Notes: generated by a model not told the origin, from the letters alone. A stretch of 64,000 nt of DNA from Candidatus Nitrospira nitrificans (GCF_001458775.1 NZ_CZPZ01000004.1:1-64000), one strand, 5' to 3'. Shown: positions 26,404 to 36,150, counted from the stretch's first letter. A program made the numbers and translations.

Positions 26404-27801
26404 ATGGTCAACGCGTCACGCTGGACCCTTCAATATGCGCTGGTCGCGCTGGTTGCCCTCTTTGCCGGTCCCGTACTGCGCAAACTACCGGCGGCCGAGT
26501 CGTTTCCCCTCTCGCTGTTCGGCTTGACCGGCTCCCAAACCATTTACTTCATCGTTGAAGGAATAGGGGTGGTCGCTCTCTGCATTCTTTCGCTCCGCGC
26601 ATTTCTCCAGATGCCGGATAACGGACGAGGTTTCTCATTTTTGCGACAACTGGTCCTTCCGGTCACGACCCTGTTTATGGTGATTGTGACGGATAAGATC
26701 CTCCGGATCACCGGGCTTTCGCTTCTCGACTCCGTGGATCCCACACACTATGCCCTGGCGTACGCTGCGGCATTGACGCTGAGTGGGATCTGGATCACGG
26801 CTGCCTGGCTTCTGCATCGTGACGCCCTTCGCCGCTTTTTCGTGAAGCCTGTGCCATCGACTCGACGTCAAGCACCTGGACCATCGGCGGAGGATACCGC
26901 CGAGCTCGATTCGGAACATGCCGGTCGTGAAGCTGAGACCGCGGCGTCCATCCACACCACGCAAAACGGTCCACCCGGCACGCTCGGTCGGTATAAGGTG
27001 TTAAAGGAGTTGGGGCGTGGTTCGATGGGAGTGGTGTATCTGGGAAAAGATCCGACGATCCAGCGATTCGTGGCGATCAAGACCATGCGGCTGGACGAGA
27101 TCGACGACCACGATAAACTGCAGGAAGTGAAGGCTCGGTTCTTTCTTGAAGCGGAATCCACCGGGCGATTGTCTCACCCCAATATCGTCACCATCTTCGA
27201 TGCCGGGGAGGAAGACGACCTCGGCTACATCGCCATGGAGATGCTTCAGGGTACCACGCTCAAGCAGTGGTCGCGGAAACCGCATCTCCTGCCGCTCGAA
27301 AAACTGATTCCGATACTGGCGACCGTCGCCGACGCGATGGACTATGCCCATCAGCAGGGGGTGGTGCATCGCGACATCAAACCGGCGAACATCATGCTGA
27401 CCACCGACGAGGCCGTCAAGATCATGGACTTCGGCATCGCCAAAATGGCGACGTCGTCGAAAACGCAGACGAACATTGTGCTGGGAACTCCCACCTACAT
27501 GTCCCCTGAGCAGATTTCCGGGAAAAAGGTGGATGGGCGATCGGACATTTTTTCGCTCGGCGTCGTCATGTTCGAACTCCTGACCGGTCGGCCTCCCTTT
27601 ATTGCGGACAACGTCTCAGCCTTACTGTTTGCCATCGCTCACACGCCGCATCTCAGCGTGAAAGCCATCAGACCGGATCTCTCTCCCATCGTAAAGAAAG
27701 TCCTGGATCAAGCGTTGCAAAAGGATCCGGCCCTTCGCTATCGCCGCGCCGGCGAGTTCGCCATGGCACTCCGGTCCTGTCTTGAAGGGTTGGCTGCATA
27801 A
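26404..27801 (+). CDS. membrane-anchored Ser/Thr protein kinase
   Basis: 465 residues. Four N-terminal transmembrane helices (about 9-25, 47-70, 80-100, 112-135) are followed by a linker and a Hanks-type kinase from about residue 197: ELGRGSMGVVYLG (glycine loop), VAIKTM (Lys), HRDIKPANIM (catalytic loop), MDFGIAKM (DFG), LGTPTYMSPEQ (activation segment end) and DIFSLGVVMFELLTGRPPF. All catalytic residues are present. The usual single-helix extracellular sensor is replaced by an N-terminal four-helix membrane domain that could itself be the sensor. Confidence 0.92.
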   Translation: MVNASRWTLQYALVALVALFAGPVLRKLPAAESFPLSLFGLTGSQTIYFIVEGIGVVALCILSLRAFLQMPDNGRGFSFLRQLVLPVTTLFMVIVTDKILRITGLSLLDSVDPTHYALAYAAALTLSGIWITAAWLLHRDALRRFFVKPVPSTRRQAPGPSAEDTAELDSEHAGREAETAASIHTTQNGPPGTLGRYKVLKELGRGSMGVVYLGKDPTIQRFVAIKTMRLDEIDDHDKLQEVKARFFLEAESTGRLSHPNIVTIFDAGEEDDLGYIAMEMLQGTTLKQWSRKPHLLPLEKLIPILATVADAMDYAHQQGVVHRDIKPANIMLTTDEAVKIMDFGIAKMATSSKTQTNIVLGTPTYMSPEQISGKKVDGRSDIFSLGVVMFELLTGRPPFIADNVSALLFAIAHTPHLSVKAIRPDLSPIVKKVLDQALQKDPALRYRRAGEFAMALRSCLEGLAA

Positions 27802-27942
27802 ATACGGGGTGTTCCTTCTCTCGACTCTTCGCGAGTGTTCAGCTCGAACGACTCCTCTCCATCGTTGTCTCTGAATCGTCTCAGGTTGCCGGCGGGACAC
27901 AACACAACGGCCATGAAGGAACGATGCCCGGTATGCCGATCT

Positions 27943-28590
27943 TCAGTTTCGTAAGTGGAGACGCCCTTTAGGTAAGCTTTGGTAGCAGCTTTCTGAAAGC
28001 TCCTGCTCATGCTCTTGCAAACATCGCAGGAGACGGCCGTCGCCTGGCTGCACGGTTAGACAGACCCGCTTCACATCTTCGACACAGGCAAGCCCATACC
28101 CTTCGGCTTCCGTCCAACGTACCAGCCGTTGCCGTACGATCTGTTGACAGGGAGGGTCCAATCGTTTCATGCGCTGCACGACACAATGTCGCCGGTCTTC
28201 TCCTGAAAGCGAATCGGGACAGTACTGCTGGACCTCGGCCTCACACTTCATTTCCGCGATTTGCCTGGCACGGCTGTCGCGCGGAACGGATACGCCACCG
28301 TGAGTGGCCGCCGACTCCGATTTTCCCGCTCCTGCCGGACGGTCAGCCGGCTGCCTGGTCACGCCTGGAATCGTGAGATCGAGCTCAGGGACGCGCTGCG
28401 TAGCAGCAAGCGAGGAAGTCGATTGTGCCGAGAGGAGCTCTTCCTTCGATGGGAGGTTCGCCCAGATGACGGTCCAAACTAAGACCAACCCCGCCACCGA
28501 GATGGAGTTCGTGATCACATTCCCGAATCGTTCTTCGGCGCCGGCGGCCTTCATCACGGTGAGGATAAAATAACGCTGCGGAAAAATCAT
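27943..28590 (-). CDS. membrane protein with GLG1-type Cys-rich repeats
   Basis: The start is uncertain: Met at 28590 (MIFPQRYFILTVMKAAG) or 28554; the ORF is open to 28662. One transmembrane helix (SISVAGLVLVWTVIWANLP) is followed by a low-complexity linker and two Cys-rich units: CEAEVQQYCPDSLSGEDRR with CVVQRMKRLDPPC, and ACVEDVKRVCLTVQPGDGRL with CLQEHEQELSESC. This is the Cys spacing of the GLG1 repeat found in Golgi glycoprotein 1 and in scattered bacteria. The repeats probably face the periplasm, where disulfides form. Role in bacteria unknown. Confidence 0.7.
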   Translation of the reverse strand: MIFPQRYFILTVMKAAGAEERFGNVITNSISVAGLVLVWTVIWANLPSKEELLSAQSTSSLAATQRVPELDLTIPGVTRQPADRPAGAGKSESAATHGGVSVPRDSRARQIAEMKCEAEVQQYCPDSLSGEDRRHCVVQRMKRLDPPCQQIVRQRLVRWTEAEGYGLACVEDVKRVCLTVQPGDGRLLRCLQEHEQELSESCYQSLPKGRLHLRN

Positions 28591-28681
28591 CGAAACAGAA
28601 GTTTTTCGCAGGGCCTGTGCGGTCCGCCGAACCAACCGGCTTGAAGAACACGGAAAGAGCAAAAGGCAGGAGCGAGGGAAA

Positions 28682-29698
28682 CTAGTTGTCCGGAGTCTCC
28701 ACGATATGGTTTTCGAACCTGGTGCAACCTTCCGCCAAGAGCCGATTGGTCAACATCTCTCCCGGCCATTCGATCGGCAGATCGGCGGTAAACACCCAGA
28801 CATCAGGGGAGGTCCAGACCGGACCATGCTCTTCCGGGAGCTCCGGATCGAACAGATCGGTCCATACCGGCATATAGACCCCATTCCCGCATTGCGTATG
28901 AAGATGGACGATGGTGCGGGACCTGACAAGCGGATCCAGCTCTCGCCACACTGCAGCCGTCTCATCGGCAAGGTGATGCAGCCTCACCGCGTTCTGCGCG
29001 TCAAACATCGCATACGCCGCATAAACCGGCGCCTCGATGGTATCGGGCGCGCACGCCAGTTCGGGACATTGCTTCACCAGCCCTTCGAGAATCTCACGGC
29101 GCTGTTCATCTTCCCACGCATCGGGCAACCCTGGGTCCGGAGCGCCGATCAGCTCAAACAGAAGAAATGCCGTATTTTCGACGGGAGGAAGCAACCGCGC
29201 CGCCACGGACTGGACGCGTCTGGAATCGGTGACCGTCACAAGGTGGTCATGGAACATTTGCAGGTTCAACATCTCCAAGGTGGCATCGGTCAAAAGGCGC
29301 GACTCCACGCGAACAACCGTTCCCGCGGGGAGCTGAAGAGACTTATGCAAGAGATCGGCCGTGGCGATCGGATCAATCTTCAGTTTGAGCGGCGCGGTTA
29401 AGTTCGCCTGCAGAGGAAGCTCCAGCGCCGCCATCGTGCCGTAGGCCGGCTTTTCGTCGTCTGGTCCGTCCAACAACAACGTGCAGCTGGCCTCGGCGAC
29501 CAGATCAAAGAGCCATTCGGCCATTTCTTCGTCAAGCGCCGCCAGCACGGTCAGTAGATCATGCTCGCGTCCTTGCTCAAGAAACGCCTGCAAGGTATCG
29601 ATCGCATCATCGGTGTCGCCATGATCGTGGCGACGGGCATTGATGAGATGAATGAGATCCCGGGTGAGTGGATCAGGGCGAGACCAGCCTAACATCAT
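28682..29698 (-). CDS. conserved hypothetical protein
   Basis: 338 residues, acidic, no signal peptide or membrane segment. It opens MMLGWSRPDPLTRDLIHLIN; Met2 (29695) is an alternative start. Alternating helical and strand-like stretches (VYAAYAMFDAQNAVRLHHLA; TIVHLHTQCGNGVYMPVW) suggest a globular cytoplasmic protein. No catalytic motif or family was recognised. It precedes the GLG1-type gene by about 90 bases on the same strand. Confidence 0.7.
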   Translation of the reverse strand: MMLGWSRPDPLTRDLIHLINARRHDHGDTDDAIDTLQAFLEQGREHDLLTVLAALDEEMAEWLFDLVAEASCTLLLDGPDDEKPAYGTMAALELPLQANLTAPLKLKIDPIATADLLHKSLQLPAGTVVRVESRLLTDATLEMLNLQMFHDHLVTVTDSRRVQSVAARLLPPVENTAFLLFELIGAPDPGLPDAWEDEQRREILEGLVKQCPELACAPDTIEAPVYAAYAMFDAQNAVRLHHLADETAAVWRELDPLVRSRTIVHLHTQCGNGVYMPVWTDLFDPELPEEHGPVWTSPDVWVFTADLPIEWPGEMLTNRLLAEGCTRFENHIVETPDN

Positions 29699-29825
29699 GG
29701 CTCCCTACTGTACGAGCCCACGGCCATGGCTCGACGGCTCAAAACGCATGTTGCCAAACTTTTCCTTCCCATGCAAGCCTCCGGACGATTACCCCTACCT
29801 CGCATAGACATGACGACGCTCATCC

Positions 29826-30239
29826 CTATTCACCGATAATCTTCACAAGTACCCGCTTACGACGACGTCCGTCGAACTCGCCGTAAAAAATTTGTTCCCA
29901 ATGGCCGAAATCAAGCTTGCCCCCGGTGAGCGCGACGACGACTTCACGCCCCATTACTTGGCGTTTCAGATGAGCATCGCCGTTGTCTTCGCCTGTGTCA
30001 TTGTGCCGATAGACCGCGTCGTGAGGAGCAAGCCGTTCCAGGAAATCGTCGTAGTCCCTTAACAAACCCGACTCATCGTCATTGATGTACACACTGGCGG
30101 TAATGTGCATCGCGTTCACCAGCACGAGGCCTTCCCGTATTCCGCTCTTCCGTACCACTGCCTCGATATGGGGCGTGATATTGATATAGGCCCGTCTGGT
30201 CTGTGTTTCAAACCAGAGTTCTTCGCGGTAGGACTTCAT
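29826..30239 (-). CDS. yjbQ: YjbQ family protein (UPF0047)
   Basis: 137 residues from 30239 ([20 protein letters not shown]). Signature pieces are [40 protein letters not shown] and GTWQ-like [13 protein letters not shown]. Members form small trimers; some rescue thiamine-phosphate synthase mutants, but the natural role is unsettled. The ORF extends to 30362 without a better start. Confidence 0.9.
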   Translation of the reverse strand: MKSYREELWFETQTRRAYINITPHIEAVVRKSGIREGLVLVNAMHITASVYINDDESGLLRDYDDFLERLAPHDAVYRHNDTGEDNGDAHLKRQVMGREVVVALTGGKLDFGHWEQIFYGEFDGRRRKRVLVKIIGE

Positions 30240-30510
30240 GACCGTTGCCACAGTATTGTGCCTGCCGCCTCGACAGACATGCAAGAGGCCTGAACGATTC
30301 TCTTCTCTTGCATGTTCCACTGCGTGCCCGAAGACATGGCATCGGCCGGGCCCTGCGCTCACGTCTTAATCCCATGTATGATCCTGGTGAGTGTACATCC
30401 GTACCAGAATAGACGCTGCTGAATATTGGTACAAAATTGACAGCCTATGGGCTTGGTGATAAGTATTTTTCTAGATTGTACGATGCTGTTCCGCTGGAGG
30501 GAGGTGCTTG

Positions 30511-31272
30511 ATGTTTGCTATCGCTGGGGGCCCGTCGTTGGCCGGCAGTCCTCTGACGTGGAGCCTGTTGTTTGCTCGTCAGCCGGAACCGGACTTGGAA
30601 TTCACGGAAGAGGAGTTGGAACAGACCACCACGATTCGATCACCTTCGCCTCCAAACCCGCCTAAAAAGTCGAGCGGGCGCCCGCTTCTGTGGGTACTTC
30701 TGTTGGTATTGATCGGCGGCGGCGCCTATGTCGCGATGGAGCCGGAGATGATCATGGACTATGTGGGGCCGCTTCTCGGCGAATCGCCGGCCCCACCACC
30801 TCAACCGCCTGTCGCCCGCAGACCGGCGCCGCCGAAACCTGCGCCGGCCGCTCAGCCTCAAGCCCCTGTTTCGACTCCACCCGCTGAAACGCCGGTCGAA
30901 GCACCGCAGGCCGCAGCGCCGCCGACGGCTCCCGTTCCCGAACCTCCGGCCATCCAGCCGATGCCGACGACCCCCGCTCCGATACAAGCCTTGCCGTCAC
31001 CCGCACCGGTTGCGCCTATCACCGCGACACCGACTCCGCTGTTCAGCGAAGGGCAACGGGTCAGTGTACTTGCAAATCCCACGAATCCCGGCGGGAAAGT
31101 GGTCCTGACTCAGGATGCCGAACGGACAAGGCCGGGACCGGCCATTCCGCCGGGAACCGCGCTCACGATTCTTGACGGCGACCTGCAGGGAAATGACTGG
31201 GTCTATTCCGTCCGTAGTGATTTCGGCACAAAAGGTTGGCTGATGGAAAAGCAGCTTAAATTGAAGCCCTGA
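30511..31272 (+). CDS. single-pass membrane protein with Pro-rich linker and SH3-type domain
   Basis: 253 residues. GGAGGGAGGTGCTTG precedes the ATG at 30511. A short cytoplasmic N-terminus is followed by a transmembrane helix (PLLWVLLLVLIGGGAYVAM, about 56-74), then about 90 residues of Pro/Ala linker (PPQPPVARRPAPPKPAPAA and similar). The C-terminal domain (FSEGQRVSVLANPTNPGGKV ... GNDWVYSVRSDFGTKGWLM) resembles bacterial SH3 domains that bind the cell wall. It could anchor a complex across the periplasm. Confidence 0.75.
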   Translation: MFAIAGGPSLAGSPLTWSLLFARQPEPDLEFTEEELEQTTTIRSPSPPNPPKKSSGRPLLWVLLLVLIGGGAYVAMEPEMIMDYVGPLLGESPAPPPQPPVARRPAPPKPAPAAQPQAPVSTPPAETPVEAPQAAAPPTAPVPEPPAIQPMPTTPAPIQALPSPAPVAPITATPTPLFSEGQRVSVLANPTNPGGKVVLTQDAERTRPGPAIPPGTALTILDGDLQGNDWVYSVRSDFGTKGWLMEKQLKLKP

Positions 31273-31299
31273 TCGCCTGTTCGCACGAGACCCTCCACG

Positions 31300-31334
31300 C
31301 ACAGAGGGCGGCGATCACATCGCCGCCCTCTGTG
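31300..31334 (+). terminator. hairpin, perfect 15-bp stem
   Basis: CACAGAGGGCGGCGA, loop TCACA, then the exact reverse complement, 28 bases after the stop of the SH3-type gene. There is no T-run on either side, so it may end transcription poorly or act as a 3' stabiliser. The arms are followed by TATAAT at 31336-31341, which could be the -10 of the next gene. Confidence 0.5.
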
Positions 31335-31397
31335 CTATAATGCCGCCCGTTCGCGCCTCCATCATGGTAGGTGAGACATCACGAGCCACGGGAATCC

Positions 31398-32081
31398 ATG
31401 CACGCCGTGATCTTCGACTTCGACGGTGTCATCGCCGACACCGAGCCGCTGCACTTTGAAAGTCTGCGCCGAACCTTGGCAGACATCGAGATCAATTTGA
31501 CCGAACAAGACTATTATGCGGACTATCTCGGCTTCGACGATCGCGGATGCATTCTGGAGGCACTCCGAATCAATCGCCGACCGACCTCTCCCTCGCTTCT
31601 CCAAGAGTTGATGGCGAAAAAGGCCGCCGCCTATATGACCTCGATCCAAGATCACCTCGTGATTTTCCCAGGCGTCAGAGAGTTTGTCGAAGCTGCCGCG
31701 GCCACCTACCCCATTGCCATCGCCTCGGGCGCCTTGCGCGCTGAGATCGAGTTGGTGCTGGAACAAATCGGAATCCGAAAAGCGTTCGGCCACATTACCA
31801 GCGCGGAGGATGTTGCGCAGGGCAAACCGAATCCTGAACCGTTCCTGCAGGCCCTGACCGGATTGAACCGTCATCAGTCCGCTGCAGCCATTTTCCCGCA
31901 TTCATGCCTGGTCATCGAAGATTCCCTCCCCGGCATCCGGGCCGCGAAAGCGGCGGGAATGAAGGTCTTGGCGGTGACCAATACGCACACGGCACAAGAC
32001 CTTCATGAGGCCGATGCCATCAGCTCCGGTTTGAGCGAGACACGCCTCCAGGATGTGCGTGCCCGCTTATGGCCGACATAA
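31398..32081 (+). CDS. HAD-superfamily phosphatase (beta-phosphoglucomutase-like)
   Basis: 227 residues from the ATG at 31398 (CGGGAATCC upstream); an in-frame GTG at 31371 is less likely. HAVIFDFDGVIADTEPLH is motif I with the nucleophile Asp and general acid Asp; AIASGALRAE is motif II; Lys in QGKPNPEPF is motif III; CLVIEDSLPGIRAAKAAGMK is motif IV. The helical cap is of the small type. Substrate probably a small sugar phosphate or phosphoglycolate. The BtuF-like gene starts 4 bases after its stop. Confidence 0.9.
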   Translation: MHAVIFDFDGVIADTEPLHFESLRRTLADIEINLTEQDYYADYLGFDDRGCILEALRINRRPTSPSLLQELMAKKAAAYMTSIQDHLVIFPGVREFVEAAAATYPIAIASGALRAEIELVLEQIGIRKAFGHITSAEDVAQGKPNPEPFLQALTGLNRHQSAAAIFPHSCLVIEDSLPGIRAAKAAGMKVLAVTNTHTAQDLHEADAISSGLSETRLQDVRARLWPT

Positions 32082-32085
32082 AACA

Positions 32086-33027
32086 ATGCGAATCTGCTCA
32101 CTCATCCCTGGGGCGACAGAAGTCATCGCCGCGCTCGATCTGGCCGACCGATTGGTCGGCATCAGCCACGAATGCGACTTTCCTGCCTCGGTTCGACGGA
32201 TTCCCGTCATGATCGAACCCCTGGTTGGAAAGGACGGAGGATCCGGCGGAGAAATCGACCGGCAGGTCAAAGAACTGGTGGCGTCAGGACAGCGACTCTA
32301 TCGACTCGATGAAGACGCCTTGCGCCGAGCCCGTCCGGACCTTATCCTAACGCAAGACCTCTGTCACGTCTGCTCAGTCACGCCGGACCAGCTCACACGC
32401 GTGATCGAGTCGCTTCAACATCGACCCGACGTGCTCACGCTCAGCCCGACCACCTTGGACGACATGCTCCATGATATTGAGCGCATCGCCGATGCGGCGG
32501 GTGTACGCGCGAAGGGACAGGCGCTCACCCAGGAACTCCGGCGTCGAGTGGACCACGTACGCGCACAAACCAGTAGGATGCCCGAGCGCCCGCGCGTGGC
32601 GTGTCTTGAATGGCTGGATCCTCTCTATGTCGCAGGCCACTGGGTTCCGGAAATGGTTGCGCTCGCCGGGGGTCTCGATGTCCTCGGATCTCGGGAGACT
32701 CCCTCGCATGAAACCACATGGCGCGCCGTGGAAGCCGCTCGACCCGACGTCGTCCTCATAATGCCTTGCGGGTACTCCGTCGAACGTACGGTCAACGAGC
32801 TCAGGCGCGTCGGACAAACCGGTGACGCATGGCGGCGGGCTTGCGAACAGTGGCCGGATCTGTACGTCGTCGATGCAACCTCCTTCTTCAGCCGCCCAGG
32901 CCCTCGGCTCGTCGACGGCGTGGAACTGCTCGCGGCCATCCTCCACCCGACGCCTGACCATCCGCTTGACCCGGCCCACGCGATCAAACTTGAGACCTCG
33001 ACGCTGATCGGGAGTTGCGCATCATGA
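32086..33027 (+). CDS. BtuF-like periplasmic-binding-fold protein without signal peptide
   Basis: 313 residues. MRICSLIPGATEVIAALDLA and LVGISHECDFP are the usual start of the cobalamin/heme-type (type III) substrate-binding proteins, followed by PDLILTQDLCHVCSV and a second lobe VACLEWLDPLYVAGHWVPEM. A signal peptide is absent and the fold begins at residue 2, so the protein stays in the cytoplasm as written. Many bacteria carry such a cytoplasmic relative of unknown role. It is coupled to hpnD by ATGA. Confidence 0.85.
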   Translation: MRICSLIPGATEVIAALDLADRLVGISHECDFPASVRRIPVMIEPLVGKDGGSGGEIDRQVKELVASGQRLYRLDEDALRRARPDLILTQDLCHVCSVTPDQLTRVIESLQHRPDVLTLSPTTLDDMLHDIERIADAAGVRAKGQALTQELRRRVDHVRAQTSRMPERPRVACLEWLDPLYVAGHWVPEMVALAGGLDVLGSRETPSHETTWRAVEAARPDVVLIMPCGYSVERTVNELRRVGQTGDAWRRACEQWPDLYVVDATSFFSRPGPRLVDGVELLAAILHPTPDHPLDPAHAIKLETSTLIGSCAS

Positions 33028-33884
33028 TGGCCGCTGAAGCACAAGCCTATTGCACGGCCTACACAAAGAAGAGCGGCAGCAATTTTTACTATTCGTTCCT
33101 CTTCCTTCCCAAAGCCAAACGCGATGCCATGTACACGGTCTATGCCTTCTGCAAAGCCGTCGACAGCGCCGTCGACGAACCGGCTGCCGGGAGCAACCCC
33201 AAAGATGAGCTGAAGCGCTGGCGCGAGGAACTGGACGCGGTGTATTCCGGCATCCCGACCATTCCCATCATGGTGAGCCTCGCCTACCACGTGAAAATCT
33301 TGGGCATTCCGAAAGCGTACTTCGAAGAGTTGATCAAAGGCGTCGAAATGGATCTGTTCAACAATCGGTATGGGACGTTCGATGAATTGTCGCTCTATTG
33401 CTATCGCGTCGCCTCGGTGGTGGGCCTCATCTGTTTGCATATCTTCGGTGTCACATCGGCGCGCGCGCAGGATTATGCGGTGGCGCTCGGCATGGCCTTC
33501 CAACTGACGAATATCCTTCGCGATGTCGGAACGGATGCCGCCGAACGCCGGATCTATCTGCCGTTGGATGACTTGCAGAAGTGGAACTATCCCGAGAAAT
33601 CCATGCTTAATCGGAGCTATTCAGCTGAGTTTCGAGCGTTGATGGAATATGAGGCGTCACGAGCGCACCACTATTACAAGAGAGCCGATGCGGCACTCCA
33701 GGGACTCTCGCCTCAAGAGCGTCGCGCGCTGACGGTGGCGGAAATCATGCGCGGCATCTACAGTCGGATCCTGGAACGGATCGAACGGTCCGACTATCAG
33801 GTCTTCGGACCACGTATCACCCTCACCACAACCCAACGGGTCGTGATTGCCTTAGGTATTTGGCTCCGCTCCCGATTCTCGTGA
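33024..33884 (+). CDS. hpnD: presqualene diphosphate synthase HpnD
   Basis: Condenses two farnesyl diphosphates to presqualene diphosphate in hopanoid-type squalene synthesis. The first Asp-rich motif is in AFCKAVDSAVDE (D47, D51) and the second in QLTNILRDVGTDAAERRIYL. 286 residues, normal length. The start at 33024 overlaps the preceding stop (ATGATG) and has CGGGAG upstream. HpnC, which converts presqualene diphosphate to hydroxysqualene, is not adjacent and must be elsewhere if the pathway is complete. Confidence 0.93.
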   Translation: MMAAEAQAYCTAYTKKSGSNFYYSFLFLPKAKRDAMYTVYAFCKAVDSAVDEPAAGSNPKDELKRWREELDAVYSGIPTIPIMVSLAYHVKILGIPKAYFEELIKGVEMDLFNNRYGTFDELSLYCYRVASVVGLICLHIFGVTSARAQDYAVALGMAFQLTNILRDVGTDAAERRIYLPLDDLQKWNYPEKSMLNRSYSAEFRALMEYEASRAHHYYKRADAALQGLSPQERRALTVAEIMRGIYSRILERIERSDYQVFGPRITLTTTQRVVIALGIWLRSRFS

Positions 33885-35197
33885 CCGCTCCACCTCCACA
33901 GTCCGTTCTCGTTCTCGGCGCCGGCCTGGCCGGCCTGACCACTGCGTACCATCTTCATCAGCGGGGCTACGAGATCACCTTGCTCGATCATCCCGACTGG
34001 CGCGATGGATTCCGAACTGACGCATCCCAACCGGCCCCGATCGTTCTCGGATGCCACCAGGAGACGAGGCGGATCCTTCGCGCGCTCGATCGGGAAGGAT
34101 CTTCGGAAGCCGACCGGCCGATTCCACTGGAATTTCAGCTGCCAGACGGGCGCATCGCTCCCTATCAGTCCGCTCGCCTCCCAGGAGCGTTTCAGTGGAT
34201 GATGAGCCTTTTCAGCTTCCACGGCCTTTCCTGGCAGGACCGGTGGAGACTCTTCTCCCATGTCGAGCAAATTTGGGAACAAGCTCAAACTCTCCCGGCA
34301 GATTTAGAGAGTCGGACGGCGGATGAATGGCTGACGGCGGCCGGACAAAGTCCGGACGCCAGAGAACGGATTTGGGATCCGCTCGCGCAATGGTTGGCGG
34401 GCAACGCACTGACACGTCTCTCCGCCGCAACGTTCGTTCATCTGCTGTCAACCGTGTTTCTTCGTGACGCATCGGCCGCGCGGCTCACACACCTGGCCGG
34501 CTCCGTCGACCATCGGTTTATCGCGCCCATGAAACAGGCGCTCCAGCAGAGGCATGCGCGGATCGTCTCCTTGACCCATCGACCGATCCTTCGGTTTGGA
34601 CAGACCGGCGTGAGCGAAGTTCGGCTTCACGACGATACGAGACTGCGGGCCGACCGGTACATCATCGCGCTGTCCTATCGGAACCTCCTGCAGCTGATGC
34701 CGGAACGGTTGCTGACACGCTACGCCTACTTCGCCCAGATCACCGAGCTGAAAAGTCTGAGCGAAGTCGTGATTCGATTGACCTGCCCCACGACGAAACC
34801 ACGATCTCGCCTCCTCCTCCTCTCAGGCCGACCGTTCCACCAGCTCACCGGCACATCGATCGAGTCGGGCGAGAGTGACTATCGGCTGTCCGCCGTCGGA
34901 AACGCCCTCGCTGAGTTGAACGACGATCAGTTGATCGAGACGGCACAGACCGCGATGTGCGAGCTGTTTTCAGGAACGGCCAGGGAGGATGTGATCGCCC
35001 GATCAGTCGTTCGTGAAAACCATGCTGCTCTGTCGCTTGCGCCGGGCGCTGCGCAATTGCGGCCGCTTCAACAAAGTCCCATCGAGAATTTACTCGTGAC
35101 CGGGGCATGGACCGACACCGGATGGCCTGCCAATCTCGAGAGCGCACTCGTCAGCGCCCATCGCTGTGCGGAGCTCGTCTCGGCCCACCCCGCTTGA
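33881..35197 (+). CDS. hpnE: hydroxysqualene dehydroxylase HpnE
   Basis: FAD-dependent amine-oxidase-fold enzyme that reduces hydroxysqualene to squalene. VLVLGAGLAGLTTAYHLHQR is the FAD-binding motif; the C-terminal LLVTGAWTDTGWPANLESAL is the second flavin-contact signature. 438 residues from GTG 33881, which overlaps the hpnD stop as GTGA; a TTG at 33860 is in frame but less likely. Confidence 0.92.
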   Translation: MTAPPPQSVLVLGAGLAGLTTAYHLHQRGYEITLLDHPDWRDGFRTDASQPAPIVLGCHQETRRILRALDREGSSEADRPIPLEFQLPDGRIAPYQSARLPGAFQWMMSLFSFHGLSWQDRWRLFSHVEQIWEQAQTLPADLESRTADEWLTAAGQSPDARERIWDPLAQWLAGNALTRLSAATFVHLLSTVFLRDASAARLTHLAGSVDHRFIAPMKQALQQRHARIVSLTHRPILRFGQTGVSEVRLHDDTRLRADRYIIALSYRNLLQLMPERLLTRYAYFAQITELKSLSEVVIRLTCPTTKPRSRLLLLSGRPFHQLTGTSIESGESDYRLSAVGNALAELNDDQLIETAQTAMCELFSGTAREDVIARSVVRENHAALSLAPGAAQLRPLQQSPIENLLVTGAWTDTGWPANLESALVSAHRCAELVSAHPA

Positions 35198-35228
35198 CCT
35201 TGTCATGGTTGGATGGTACGAGCATGAC

Positions 35229-35537
35229 ATGGCATCGTGGGCCAAAATCGTTGTGCTTGCGCTTCCGCTGATCGTGGGAAGCTGTGCGCAGAGTCCCTAC
35301 GAACGTGGAGGCCACCCCCCGGGATTCAACCGATCTGATATGGAGCGGGACTATATGGAATGTGAGTATAAAGCGAGGTTAGCGAATGAGCAGCACTTCT
35401 ACGGCTCCAGTTCTCCGTTTCCGTTCGGTTCCGGACCCCAGAGCCCTGCCGATCATGCCCGGGCTTTGCATGGCCTTTCGACGATCAACAGTATGCGAGA
35501 TACCTGTCTCGCGGCAAAAGGCTACCACCTTAATTAG
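35229..35537 (+). CDS. small lipoprotein
   Basis: 102 residues from ATG 35229: MASWAKIVVLALPLIVGSC is a lipoprotein signal. The mature part is short, with MERDYMECEYKARL and a late Cys (DTCLAAKGYHL) that may form a disulfide. In-frame earlier starts (35166, 35205) overlap hpnE and lack a proper signal. Its end overlaps the convergent gene by 8 bases. No family. Confidence 0.65.
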   Translation: MASWAKIVVLALPLIVGSCAQSPYERGGHPPGFNRSDMERDYMECEYKARLANEQHFYGSSSPFPFGSGPQSPADHARALHGLSTINSMRDTCLAAKGYHLN

Positions 35538-36150
35538 GTTCGGCGCGCAGATAGCACAAATCCTCAAACCGCTCGCCGCCCCGATACTTGGCGATGACCA
35601 TCCACTCCCGTCGAGCATCGGTCAAGCCGATATAAGCAACACCATCAAGCCGAAACGGTTGAATCGTAAAGACGGCGCTCAACGCAGGAGACGTCGATGC
35701 CTTGTCCATGGGAAGAGATGTCAGGGGATATGTTCCGCCGGTCCGTTCGAACTTGTCTTGCGTGGCCAACAGGGGGCGCATGTCTTGCCAACTCAGTTGG
35801 TCGAGGACCTGACTATCGGCGGGGAATACATAGAAGCTATCACTTGGCACACCCTTCATGCAAAACGTGGTCTTCACCACTAAGTCATCGCGCCCATCGT
35901 TGTTCAGATCTATATTCGCCTTATCGAGACTCGAACAGCGCCTGATCTTAGGTCCCTCTCCCTTCAACTCCACCGCCGTCCACTCCACAGTCTTTGATAG
36001 CTCGGAGGGGGCATTCAGCCGTTCTCCGAGCAACGTCACCATTTTTTCACACAACGGCCTATCGCTGTACGCCGCCAGTTCCACTGATGCCGCAGATACC
36101 AATGCCGGAATCATCACGACCGCCAGACCTCCAAGACTCATGACCTTCAT
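35530..36150 (-). CDS. secreted hypothetical protein with Asp-rich loop
   Basis: Signal peptide MKVMSLGGLAVVMIPALVSA cleaved before ASVE. The ATG at 36150 is set by GGAGGAGGCGTGGAT. The mature part holds DLNNDGRDDLVV (DxNxDGxxD), a calcium-binding-type loop as in FG-GAP/EF-like repeats, and three Cys. Possibly an envelope protein; nothing more specific is supported. Confidence 0.75.
   Translation of the reverse strand: MKVMSLGGLAVVMIPALVSAASVELAAYSDRPLCEKMVTLLGERLNAPSELSKTVEWTAVELKGEGPKIRRCSSLDKANIDLNNDGRDDLVVKTTFCMKGVPSDSFYVFPADSQVLDQLSWQDMRPLLATQDKFERTGGTYPLTSLPMDKASTSPALSAVFTIQPFRLDGVAYIGLTDARREWMVIAKYRGGERFEDLCYLRAEPN

Noticed and set aside
28706-29401. 231-codon plus-strand ORF
   Set aside because: Shadow of the hypothetical gene at 28682; no ribosome-binding site and a biased, Arg-rich composition.
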